From: Stentor coeruleus
Taxonomy: Eukaryota; Ciliophora; Heterotrichea; Heterotrichida; Stentoridae
Length of the DNA stretch: 53,760 bases
NCBI GenBank assembly: GCA_001970955.1
Contig: MPUH01000449.1
Coordinates: forward strand, 1 to 53,760
Direction of reading: 5' to 3'
The notes below the pieces were generated by a model. The model ran no database searches. It was not told where the DNA came from and saw only the letters and a list, made by a program, of their open reading frames with translations. Shown here piece by piece: positions 29,961 to 39,754 of the stretch; the first letter of the stretch is position 1; every line of letters starts with the position of its first letter. The translations under genes were made by a program, and so were the position numbers.

Positions 29961-32337
29961 ATGGATAATAATTGCAAGATGCCTGGCTGCACTAACAATG
30001 CTAAATATGAATGCACTTGTTTAGAAAAGTTTAGATTTTGTGAGAGGCATGTGAAGATGCACTTAGAAGATAAAGGATGCTCTAGTAATTCTCTTGATAT
30101 ATCATTAATACTAATGGTAAAGCAAAATGCATTCGACGATATAAATTCAGAATGTATTCAATTGGCTAGCATCATGAATATAGAAATTAACACTTGTCTC
30201 AATAACAATTTGGCTTATTTAAATAGAGAAAAAAATAAGCTAAAAAGTTTAATATCAAGTGGCACATCTAAAGAAATTGATGATATAATGTCTTGGATAG
30301 AAAGTTTACAACTTCTCAAAAGAGATAGAGCTGAATTTATTTTTAGTATTAGCAATTTACTAAGTATTGATAAAAACTACGTTAAAAAAACTACTGAAGT
30401 TCCACTCAAAGAGAAAATTGAGGAATTAGAAAAAGAATGCAAAGCGGCATATGAAAAATATAACGAGCGAGAAAAAGAGTTCGAGGAATTAGAAAAAGAA
30501 TGCAAAGCGGCAAATGAAAAATATAACGAGCGAGAAAAAGAGTTTGAGGAATATAAATTATCAAATTCAAAAATGCAAAAAGAAAATGAAGAAATTATAG
30601 CAAAATATAAAGAAATTTGTAGTAATAATGACGAGCGAGAAAAAGAGTTAGACGAATATAAATTATCAAATTCAAAAATACAAAAAGAAAATGAAGAAAC
30701 TATAGCAAAATATAAAGAAATTTGCAGTAGTCATAATGAGCGAGAAAAAGAGTTTGACGAATATAAATTATCAAATTCAAAAATACAAAAAGAAAATGAA
30801 GAAATTATAGCAAAATATAAAGAAATTTGTAGTAATTATGATGATGCAATAAAACAAATATTTGATTTGAAAAGTTGTTTTGAAGTCGCACAAAAAGATA
30901 TTCATATTCTCCAAGAAGTAAATAAAAAACTTGAACTTGATGTCCAAACTAAACAAAAATCTTTAGAGCAAGCAAATGATGCAATAAGACAATTAGAAAT
31001 TGATTTTGATATTTTCCAAAGAACTAGTCAAGACATGCAAATAGAAATAAATGAACTTAAAGCTACCAAGGAAAGTTTGATAGAGCAATGCAATAAAGAT
31101 ATTCAAAACATGCAAATAGAAATAAATGAACTTAAAGCTACCAAGGAAAGNTCAGATATGTAAATGATAGATTAAATAAAGATATTCAAAACATGCAAAT
31201 AGAAATAAGTGCCAAGGAAAGTTTGATAGAGCAATTCAGATATGAAAATGATAGATTAAATAAAGATAATCAAGATAGACAAGATAGACAAGATAGACAA
31301 GATAGACAAGATAGACAAGTAGAGATAATTCAAAACAAAGCAAATGAGCATATTATTGAAGAAATTCTTGATCAAGCTAATGCTAGAATTCAAGTTTTAG
31401 AAAATAGTATAATCAGTGATAAAGAAACTACTGAAGCATACTTTGCAAAATTAAAACAATATGAAGATAGATTGAGTTTTACTGAGAAAACTCTTGAAAA
31501 AGCAAATAAAAAAATACAAACTCATGAATTAGAATTTGCTAGTAATTGCTAGCTAGTTGGTTTTAGAAATTTAAATCAAGACCAAAAGATCAGTTATTTA
31601 GTTCTGAAAAACTATTTAAACTTTAAATGCAATTTCATTGATGATCAAAAAAGGAGAATAATAGAAATCAAGATAAGCAATAATGGAAAATACATTTTCA
31701 TTTGTAAATTTTAAGCAGATTGTATAAACTATATAGGTATGAATAATTAGAAGGTATATTTCAAATAGACAGTATACTTTATTCAGGTATATTTTACACA
31801 GGTATACTATATTCAGAGCGTATTCTCTACAAAGGTATCTTCTATTTAGGTATTCTCTAATTAGATTGTATATAATATTCAGGTAAACTATATGAAGGTA
31901 TCATCTAAACAGTCCGTATGTTATATTCAGGTATCTTTTACACAGCTGGTATGATATATTCAGGTATCTTCTACATAGTTGGTATAAGATATTCAGGTAT
32001 TCTTTATAAAGTTTGTATTTTATATCCAGGTATTATCTACATAGATTGTATATAATATTCAGGTATTCTTTACAAAGATGGTATCCTCTACAAAGATTGT
32101 ATCTTCTATACAGTTGGTATCTTCTACATAGGTATACGATATTAAGGTATTATTTTATATAGATTGTATGCTATATTTAAGGTATTCTTCACATAGATGG
32201 TATTCTCTACATAGGTATTTATAGATGTAGTAAGAATTTATGATGTGGAGACTAAGGGTATTGAATTAGATGATGATTATTATTCGAATGATACTAAAAG
32301 ATGGAAAAGCTTATGTCCAGAGTGCACATTGGAATAA
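29961..32337 (+). CDS. Zinc-finger/coiled-coil protein, gene interrupted by an intron array
   Basis: N-terminal B-box-like module (C5, C10, C18, C20, C27, H30, H34, C40), a helical stretch, then a long coiled coil. The coiled coil contains two 21-residue repeats (63-bp period from 30423), three 35-residue repeats (105-bp period from 30549), and five DRQ triplets (31274-31318). An N at 31151 breaks the frame. Comparison with the flanking repeat suggests about 14 nt are missing, which would restore it. A 15-nt intron at 31542-31556 removes a TAG. The exon 31557-31703 then enters the array at 31704-32230, and a last exon 32231-32337 ends in TAA. That exon reads VRIYDVETKGIEL, like the last strand of a WD40 blade, while ISNNGKYIFI before the array resembles its first strands. 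Function unknown. Confidence 0.7.
31274..31318 (+). repeat. Five 9-bp repeats coding for DRQ
   Basis: Perfect tandem copies of GATAGACAA, in frame, encoding Asp-Arg-Gln five times inside the coiled coil. Confidence 0.95.
31542..31556 (+). other. 15-nt intron
   Basis: GTAATTGCTAGCTAG lies in phase 1. Left unspliced it gives an in-frame TAG. Removed, it joins EFA to IGFRNLNQDQ and opens the frame for about 50 more codons. Position 10 is A, as in the other 15-nt introns. Confidence 0.75.
31704..32230 (+). other. Tandem array of 32 tiny introns with 3-nt micro-exons
   Basis: The 527 bp parse without remainder into 32 GT...AG units: 28 of 15 nt, three of 16 nt (32147, 32166, 32215) and one of 17 nt (31737). 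Between units there is either nothing (17 junctions) or exactly 3 nt (14 junctions). Examples are GTATACTTTATTCAG (31772), GTATATTTTACACAG (31787), GTATCTTCTACATAG (31964) and GTATAAGATATTCAG (31982). Nearly all have A six bases from the 3' end. Two unit types alternate, roughly GTATnnnATATTCAG then GTATCTTCTACATAG, followed by one codon, giving the 33-bp period. With units removed, the 3-nt pieces (ATT ACA AGC ATT TCC CTG TTG TTT ATT ATG ATT TTG ATT ATG) read YYKHFPVVYYDFDY in frame from the left exon into VRIYDVE. Splicing itself is not proven by sequence. Confidence 0.8.
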
Positions 32338-32878
32338 ATTAGTTAGATAAATAGATAAGTTAGATATTTATAGTATTCTTAAATATGTATTTTATCTAAT
32401 TATAGAACTGTAGTTTTTTTTTTTTTAAATATCAATTCATTTAGTTCTATTAATTAAAAAATCTATCAACAAAATATGGCCAAAGCTAGATACAAATTTG
32501 AGTATCTTCTAATAGAAAACCTAATAAAAAAAATGCCATAAATAGCATATATAATTATGACTAACTGGCTATTTTCTATTTTAATTATTTAAAAGCATAA
32601 CATTATTCATAGAGCCTAAATCAAACTTCAGATATATTCTTTAACATAATTAAAATAAACCATAAAATTATTTATAAAACAAATTTTGCTTTGGATTTAT
32701 TTCAATCTTTAAATCCTAAAAAATCCATAAAATATTCTCTACTAAAAACCTAACTAAATCCTTCCATCCATCCGACAATAAATCCATAAAGCATCACCAA
32801 TTATAATTTCCTATCTAAGCCTCTCCTCATATTACATTTTCTTATAATTTTCCACATAAACCCCAGCCTATCTCCTAA
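32338..32878. other. Intergenic, no gene seen
   Basis: AT-rich. The A/C-rich composition typical of a 5' flank returns from about 32640, marking the end of the island. Confidence 0.6.
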
Positions 32879-35751
32879 ATGAACCAGCGCAAGCAATCTG
32901 AAATCCAAGAGTTGTCAACCCATCCATCTCTTATACGTAACATCTGTATCTTAGCTCATGTCGATCATGGTAAGACCAGCTTAGCTGATAGTCTTATTTC
33001 CTCAAATAAAATCATTTCATCTAAACTTGCAGGGAAACTTCGATACTTAGACTCAAGACCTGATGAGCAAGAACGTTGTATTACAATGAAATCAAGTTCA
33101 ATTTCTCTAACATATTCTTTAAACAATGAAAACTATCTTATCAACCTAATCGACAGCCCTGGCCATGTTGATTTTTCATCAGAAGTTGCTTCAGCTTTAA
33201 GAGTATGTGATGGAGGACTTTTACTTGTTGATGTAGCTGAAGGTATTTGCGCTCAAACATTTACTGTTATGAAACAAGCTTGGGATGAAGGGATTCGTTT
33301 ATGTCTTGTGCTTAATAAAATCGATCGACTAATAATCGAGTTGAAAATGTCAACAGAAGATGCATATAAACGTTTGAAAAATATTGTTGAACAAGCGAAT
33401 TCAGTTATATCTAAACTTTATTATGAATATAGAGATAGGAATTCTCCTGAAGACTCTGAGGAAAATTATTTCTTCGCCCCAGAAAAAGGTAATGTGGTAT
33501 TTGCTAGTGCTTTAGACCGATGGGCATTTACATTAAGAGAATTTGCTGAGATCTACGCACAGAAATTCGGTTTTAACCCCAAGTCTATGTGTGGATTTTT
33601 ATGGGGACAGTTTTATTATAATTCGAAAACTAAAAAAGTATTAAAGAAACCTTTTAGTGAATCTTCAAAGATCATGTTTATTCAGTTTATATTAGAACCA
33701 TTATGGAGGGTTTATGATGTTGTTATAAATGTTAATAATCAAGAAAAAGTATTGGCTTTAGCTAAGAGATTAGAAGTAGTTTTAAGTCAAAGAGACCTCG
33801 CTTGTTTACCTGTTAATCCTCGATCTACTCTTCAAACTATTATGAGTACATGGATGCCTTTAGAGAAAACAGTTTTATCAATGGTTATAAGAAGACTTCC
33901 TAATCCAATATCAGCTCAAATCAACAAAATAAAAGTTATCGCCCCTGGGTTACAAGGTTTATGCTCAGATTTATATAAAGATATTATATCATTAGCTACT
34001 AATGGATTAGTTTCAGCATTTGTATCTAAAATGATCCCAATTGACCCTATTAGTCAAATCACAAAAATCCCTGGAGATTATCAACAACATAATGATACAC
34101 TTATAGCTTTTACTAGAGTTTTTTCTGGGACACTTACTTGTAATATGCCAATTTATGTTATTGAAAGCAAAGGACAAGCTCTTGAATGTATTATCGAAAG
34201 TTTATATATGCTCATGGGTCAGTATCTTATACCTGTACAAAGTGCCTTACCTGGGACCATTGTGGGGATTGGAGGGTTACAGTCTATAATCCTAAAAACC
34301 GCAACATTATCAACTCAAAAAAACCATCCAAGCTTNAAATAAAAACATTTTCATATAAAATCCTATAATTATCTCTTATCAAGATTGGAGGGTTACAGTC
34401 TATAATCCTAAAAACCGCAACATTATCAACTCAAAAAAACCATCCAAGCTTTTTCCCAATCTGTTCTAAAAGTTCGCCTATAGTAAAAGTATCAATTCAA
34501 CCTAAACATTTATATGATATGCCAATTCTTATAAATGGGTTAAAACTCTTAGATCGTTCTGATAGTAGTGTTGATTATTATATGCAAGATAATGGTGAAC
34601 ATATTCTAGTAGCATGTGGAGAAGTTCATTTACAAAGATGTGTTAAAGATCTTGAAGTCACATTTGCTAAAATCCCAATAACAATATCAAAACCTATTGT
34701 TAGTTTTAGAGAAACTGTTATGGAAGGAGGTAAAACTTTTAGTGCTATTACAGCTAATAAACGTATTCAAATTATAGCAACAGCATATCCATTACCTGAA
34801 AATCTTATTGAATTCTTAGAATTCAACTTCGAAATATTGAAAAAAATATTTACTTCAAAAAACACTCAAACATCAGAAAAAAAAAATTTTGTCTCGAATT
34901 TAGCAGAAAAACTTACTTCTTGTGAGAATAAACTTCAAAATATTATCTTAAATTATCTTATTGGATTCGGACCTAAACGTGTTGGTTGTAATCTTTTAGC
35001 ATATATGGGTTGTAGTGGGTTTAAAGATATAGAAAATGATATAGAAACTATAGAAATAGATATACAAAGTGAAAATAGTAGTACAAATACATCTAAAATT
35101 TCAAGTAATGATTATGATATAAAAGAAACTTTACGTGTTGGGTTTGATTGTGCGGCTAATGCAGGACCATTATGTGCTGAACCATTAAGAGGTGTATGTA
35201 TAGTTGTAGAAGAAATAAAATATATAGAAGAAGAGATAAGAGATATTTATGGACCATTTCAAGGGCAAATGATATCAACAATGCAAGAAGTATGTAAATC
35301 AGCTGTGTTAGGGAATAGTCCACGTTTAGTTGAAGGGATGTATATATGCACTTTTACGACAACTCAAGAATATATTGGGAAATTGTATACGGTTATAAGC
35401 AAAAGAAGGGGGAAGATTTTAGAGGAAATGTTAACTGAAGGGACTGATTTGTTTGTATGTAAAGCTTATTTGCCGGTTGTTGAAAGTTTTGGCTTTGCTG
35501 AAGAACTTAGGAGGATGACTAGTGGTTTAGTACTCCCACAATTAGTATTTTCACATTGGGAGACTATGTTTGATAACCCTTTTTATATTAGGAAGACTGT
35601 TGAGGAGATGGAAGAATTTGGTGATCAGCCTGTGTTGGATAATTTGCCTAAAACTTTTATTAATAAAGTTCGTAGACGTAAAGGATTGCAAACTGATGAG
35701 AAACTTGTTATACATGCTGATAAACAAAGAACACTTACTAAGATGAGATAG
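32879..35751 (+). CDS. EFL1: EFL1, ribosome-maturation GTPase, broken by an assembly gap
   Basis: EF2-like GTPase with AHVDHGKT (residues 26-33), the DSPGHVDF and NKIDRL motifs, and the N-terminal SSNKIISSKLAGKLRYLDSRPDEQ block that marks EFL1 (yeast Ria1) rather than EF2. The C-terminal part has FGFAEELRRMTSGLVLPQLVFSHWE and ends KGLQTDEKLVIHADKQRTLTKMR, also EFL1-type. The EF2 diphthamide context was not seen. By family, EFL1 works with SBDS to release eIF6 from late pre-60S subunits. The frame breaks at N 34336, where 69 bp of the gene are given twice. Reading from 34335 directly to 34452 gives one continuous frame. Confidence 0.93.
34267..34451. other. Assembly gap with a false 69-bp duplication
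   Basis: Positions 34267-34335 and 34383-34451 are identical. Between them lie N (34336) and 46 bp of A/C-rich sequence with no relation to the gene. This is what two overlapping contig ends look like when scaffolded without merging. It shifts the frame of EFL1 by 116 bp (2 mod 3). Confidence 0.85.
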
Positions 35752-36076
35752 GTTAGGAAATAGATATAATTAGTTATATGATAAAAATTGTAATAAAATA
35801 TCTAAACCCAAAACTATTTACTAAGATACAAAAGTTTATAAACTACACAAAAAGTATATATAAACCCTATAATTTTCCTAAAATAATTCATTGATGTATA
35901 TACCTAAGAATTTACAAAAACCTATATTTTAATTAAATACTATTCCAATCTAATAAATTTTCCTTATAACAACAACACCTTATTATTTCCATCTAAAAAA
36001 AAAATCAATCCTTAATACCAACCCATAAAACCTATATCAAAACTTTTACCCCAGAATAAAAACTTCCATATATTAA
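35752..36076. other. Intergenic, no gene seen
   Basis: A short G-containing part next to EFL1, then A/C-rich sequence up to the next ATG. Confidence 0.6.
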
Positions 36077-36652
36077 ATGGGTAAAGAAAAATCCTCAAAA
36101 GATGTCCCTAGCAAAAAGCGCAAAATCTCTGAAGACTCCGAACTTGTTATCCCTGTAACAGATCAAAACACATACGAAGTCATAGCAAGTGGTTTTCCAG
36201 ACAGTATCTCAGCAGAGAGAATCAAAAAACTTTTCAAATCCTGTGGTGATTTCTCAGTCTCTATACCAAACGAATCAAAAGGTGTAGTTTTTATAAAATT
36301 CCCAACTGAAAAAGCAGCGAAAAAAGCTTTGAAACTTAGTGGAGGAACATATAAAGACAAGACTTTGTTTATAAATTTGACTAAGGATTTACCAAATGTG
36401 ACTAAAGAAAAGCCGAAACCTACTCCAGTGTTTGTTGGGAACCTTAAGATTGGAACTACAGAAGAACAGTTGAGGAGCTTTTTTTCTGGAGCTGGGAATA
36501 TTAAAAGTATAAGGATGAACTTGGAAAAAGGATTCGCCCATGTGGATTTTACTAACAGATATGCTGCGGAGGTCGCAGAAAAACTTGTAGGGGGTAAGCT
36601 CAACGGCCAGAAGATCAAAATCGAAATAGCAGACAAGAAGCAAAAAAATTAA
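36077..36652 (+). CDS. Two-RRM RNA-binding protein, nucleolin-like
   Basis: A 191-residue protein. The N-terminus is basic and acidic with a likely nuclear signal PSKKRK. RRM1 is at about 33-102 with RNP1-like KGVVFIKF (68-75). RRM2 is at about 117-186 with RNP2 VFVGNL and RNP1 KGFAHVDF (151-158). The tail KKQKN is basic. There is no GAR tail, so it is a compact nucleolin/Nsr1-like or nucleolar RRM protein. The specific orthologue is uncertain. Confidence 0.8.
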   Translation: MGKEKSSKDVPSKKRKISEDSELVIPVTDQNTYEVIASGFPDSISAERIKKLFKSCGDFSVSIPNESKGVVFIKFPTEKAAKKALKLSGGTYKDKTLFINLTKDLPNVTKEKPKPTPVFVGNLKIGTTEEQLRSFFSGAGNIKSIRMNLEKGFAHVDFTNRYAAEVAEKLVGGKLNGQKIKIEIADKKQKN

Positions 36653-36721
36653 CTATAAGTTATCAATCCTCAAATTTCACCTTTGCTTATTTTTCTCATA
36701 AACTACTCATCTTATCTAAAA

Positions 36722-38083
36722 TTAAGTTTTTTTCTTCCTGTTGACCCAATTATTCAAATAAGTACTAAACTCCAACTTCCCATTCTCAGGAGCCATAGCA
36801 ATAAACGGGTCTAAAAGCAGCTCTTCAGCAGTTGGTCTTGCTTCTGGATCTTTAATCAAGCATCTTTCTGTAAACCTATTAAACTCAGAACTCCACTTAT
36901 GTTTTTCATTAAGACTAGGAGGTGGTCCAGTTGCTGTCAAATACAAAGCTTTCATAGGATTTTCTCTTAAATTTGGAGGTTCCCCTTCTGCTATTTCTAA
37001 AGATACAATCCCTAAAGACCATATATCAATTTTACCATCATATCTTGATCCAACTACAAGTTCAGGAGCCATCCAACTTGGTGTACCAACAACAGTAGTT
37101 CTTTTATCTTGTTCAGCAGTAAGCTGAGCAGCATATCCAAAATCCCCTAATTTCACACTTCCATCAAGGGATAAAAGAATATTATCACTTTTAATATCTC
37201 TATGAATCCTAAATTGAGCATGCATATTTCTTAAAGCATTCAAGATTTCCTTCATTATATATGCCATTAAGTTCTCAGGTATAACCCCAGCTTTATCCAT
37301 AATCAAATCAGTTAAATTTCCTTTCATAAGTTCTACAATAATCCAAAGACAAGAGTTATAATTATAGCTCTCATAATATGTGACAACATTAGGGTTCTGA
37401 GACCACATGGTCATTGAGATTTCGTTAATAATTTGATCTCTTTGTTGTTGGCTTTTTAAAGGTATGCGTTTTAAGGCAAAACTCTCCCCGTTTGACCTTT
37501 TCTTCGCCAAAAATACACTACCTGAGCCACCTTCACCGATTTTCCTAACTAGTTCGTAATGCTCGTCTGGATTAGATAAGATAATTTTTAAGCTTTTTTT
37601 CTGCTCTTCTACCTAAATGGGTATTACATTTTTCTTTGTTGGTAAAAAGGATGGGTCTTCAGTTTTTTGCTCTTCGATTAGAACTTCTAGTACTGGAGGA
37701 TTTGGCACTGGGATATGAGATTTTTCTGGAGACTTTTTGGGTATTTCGACTAGGCTTGTGGATTTTACAATAGGTTCTTTGGTAGATTCAGCTGTTGCTC
37801 TTTGACTGTCTTCAGCTTTCTGAGGAGGAAGGGTACTCACTTTTTGAAGGTCTTTGCGTGAACTGTGATCTACTGCGGTTGTATAACAGTTGAGACAGTA
37901 CCTCTTTGGGGCTAAAAACCCAAACGACGAATGATTTTCCTTAATACTGCATTTCTTGCAAAACAAAAACTCTATTTATCTCTTACTGCATATAATACAC
38001 TTTCTCCTTCTCTTCAACTTAAACTTATCTTGGCAATTATGGCACTTAGCGTTTGGGTTGAACACACTAGCAAAAACTTCCAT
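36722..38083 (-). CDS. FYVE-like zinc finger plus STE20/PAK-type kinase, three exons
   Basis: Exons 38083-37987, 37971-37628 and 37612-36722 join to 443 codons. The first two exons make an eight-cysteine finger with FYVE spacing (C14, C17, C29, C32, C37, C40, C58, C61), although the usual R(R/K)HHCR is RRRKCIIC. A proline/serine linker follows. The kinase starts with KIGEGGSGSVFLAKK and has ALKRI (catalytic Lys), HRDIKSDNILL, GDFGYAAQL and GTPSWMAPELV. The IKSDN and GTPxWMAPE motifs mark the STE20/PAK group. Intron removal is required to join the finger, linker and glycine loop. It is a paralogue of the gene at 51983-53116. Role inferred as a membrane-linked signalling kinase. Confidence 0.88.
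37613..37627 (-). other. 15-nt intron
   Basis: On the coding strand GTAATACCCATTTAG, phase 0, with in-frame TAG if retained and A at position 10. Removal joins PTKKN to VEEQKKSLK and restores the kinase glycine loop. Confidence 0.9.
37972..37986 (-). other. 15-nt intron
   Basis: On the coding strand GTAAGAGATAAATAG, phase 1, with in-frame TAA if retained and A at position 10. Removal joins RRRKCIIC to KFLFCKKC and completes the zinc finger. Confidence 0.9.
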
Positions 38084-38241
38084 TTATATCAACATCCTTT
38101 CAAAACCATTTACACCTAATTCAAAAATAACACCCAAAATTCTCTATAAAAATCATTAAAAACATAAAAAATTTCCTAATTAAATCTTTTGCATATCCTC
38201 TAAACTAGCTCAAAAAAATACCAAATTTTAAAATATTATAA

Positions 38242-39723
38242 ATGGAAAAACTGTCACAAACTTCTTATAGACAGTCAAGAAAAAGCTGGGATAAAACAAA
38301 TACTTCATATTTGGCTCAAGCTGCAGACAAGAAAATACGTAATATTATCCATACAAGGAAATCAGGGTCTTTTTTAGATACAGTCTATGTTTATACTCCT
38401 CAAGAAAAAATCCAGTTATCAGACTCATTTGAAGTTGCTTCACAATTAAGCGCTCTAAAAACTTTGATGGACCGCGAGCGGTCCACTTACACAAAAGGCG
38501 ATGTCAGACTCACCAAACTAAAAAGCGAAGGGCTGAAAATTGATGAAGTTGTCGAACTGAGGAAAAACATCTTCCAAATCCTCGCTGAAAAAATAGCCTC
38601 AATCGAAAACCAAATGCAACAAGTTCTCAACAACCAATCTGAAGAAGAAAATAATCAAACAATATATCTCCACGTTTTAGACAGAATGAGAACAACTCTA
38701 GTCTTTTTAAAAAGAAAATACAGAGGTTTAGAAAAATCTTTATACAAAGAAACCTTTGAATTAAATCAAGAAACAAAAAAATCAACTAAAGCCAAAGAAA
38801 CAAAAGTTATCACATCCATAGCTTTTTCACATATCCGCGAATCTGTAATTCTAGAGAAAAAAAGTAAACAAATAGAGCTTGAAAAAGTGCAAAAAGATGT
38901 TAAAAAATGCAAAGAGCTCTCAGAAAAGCGTCTAATCCACAAACAGAAACAAAAAGAAATGATGGAAAAAGTTATGATCGAAGACCAAAGTCATGAACTT
39001 GAAGAAATGCGTGAGAAATATTTACTTCATTTTTTATGGTACATGTTGTCTTCAATGAAATTTGAAAAGGAACAAGTCAAATGGAAGCGTTATGAAGATG
39101 CGTTTTTCAGGATAAAAATAGCTACAGGGATCCAAGAAGTCCCAGTATTAGTAGAAAAGTTCTTAACAAAAGAAACAATTTATGCTGAGTTCTTGTCTTC
39201 AGTGAAAAAAAAGGAAATTGAACTTGCTGAGTTTAGAGAAAAAATTGAAAACATGCAGAATTCTTTAGAAAAACTCCATGAAATCGACCCAACTGAATTC
39301 TCTAAAGGGGATAAAGATCGCAATCAAGAGCTTATGATAATAAGAAAACTGGTTCTTGAAGAAAACTCTAAAATGAAAGCTTTACTTATGATAAAAACCA
39401 AAATCAAAGACTGGTGCTTAAGATATCAAGGCAAAATATCAAAAGTTTGTGATATAAACCTTGAATCTTTACATGATAAGACCATAAAACAATGTATGGA
39501 GATCATAAGCAAAAACATAAGCCAGTCAACAAAAAGCTTAAAAGACGATATGGAAAAGTCGAATAGCATAAAAAGTTTCATTTTAAAACAAACAATCACG
39601 AAAATTGTAGAGAAAATCCCTCAAACAAATCGAATTAAAAGCAAAGTTTCTGAATTAAATGATTTTAGCGAATTGTCGCATATTGAACCTATTACCGAAG
39701 AACATCTTCGTAGGCATAAGTAA
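38242..39723 (+). CDS. Coiled-coil protein, outer-dynein-arm docking complex-like
   Basis: A 493-residue protein, mostly coiled coil between about 60 and 400. The segment FFRIKIATGIQEVPVLVEKFLTKE, followed by helices ELAEFREKIENMQ, resembles the IKEATG...F motif of the CCDC63/CCDC114/CCDC151 (ODA1/ODA3) family. These proteins dock outer dynein arms on ciliary doublets. The pattern fits a ciliate, but the family call rests on this one motif plus the coiled-coil layout. Start ATG at MEKLSQTSYRQ; 158 bp separate it from the divergent kinase gene. Confidence 0.55.
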   Translation: MEKLSQTSYRQSRKSWDKTNTSYLAQAADKKIRNIIHTRKSGSFLDTVYVYTPQEKIQLSDSFEVASQLSALKTLMDRERSTYTKGDVRLTKLKSEGLKIDEVVELRKNIFQILAEKIASIENQMQQVLNNQSEEENNQTIYLHVLDRMRTTLVFLKRKYRGLEKSLYKETFELNQETKKSTKAKETKVITSIAFSHIRESVILEKKSKQIELEKVQKDVKKCKELSEKRLIHKQKQKEMMEKVMIEDQSHELEEMREKYLLHFLWYMLSSMKFEKEQVKWKRYEDAFFRIKIATGIQEVPVLVEKFLTKETIYAEFLSSVKKKEIELAEFREKIENMQNSLEKLHEIDPTEFSKGDKDRNQELMIIRKLVLEENSKMKALLMIKTKIKDWCLRYQGKISKVCDINLESLHDKTIKQCMEIISKNISQSTKSLKDDMEKSNSIKSFILKQTITKIVEKIPQTNRIKSKVSELNDFSELSHIEPITEEHLRRHK

Positions 39724-39754
39724 TAAATAATTATGAATTTTTTAAGATAAACTA

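Noticed and set aside
31704-32230. Plain minisatellite, coding repeat or CRISPR-like array
   Set aside because: None of the three frames is open through it, and spacers are absent or a fixed 3 nt. Exact 15/16-nt GT...AG parsing with a constant A fits introns better.
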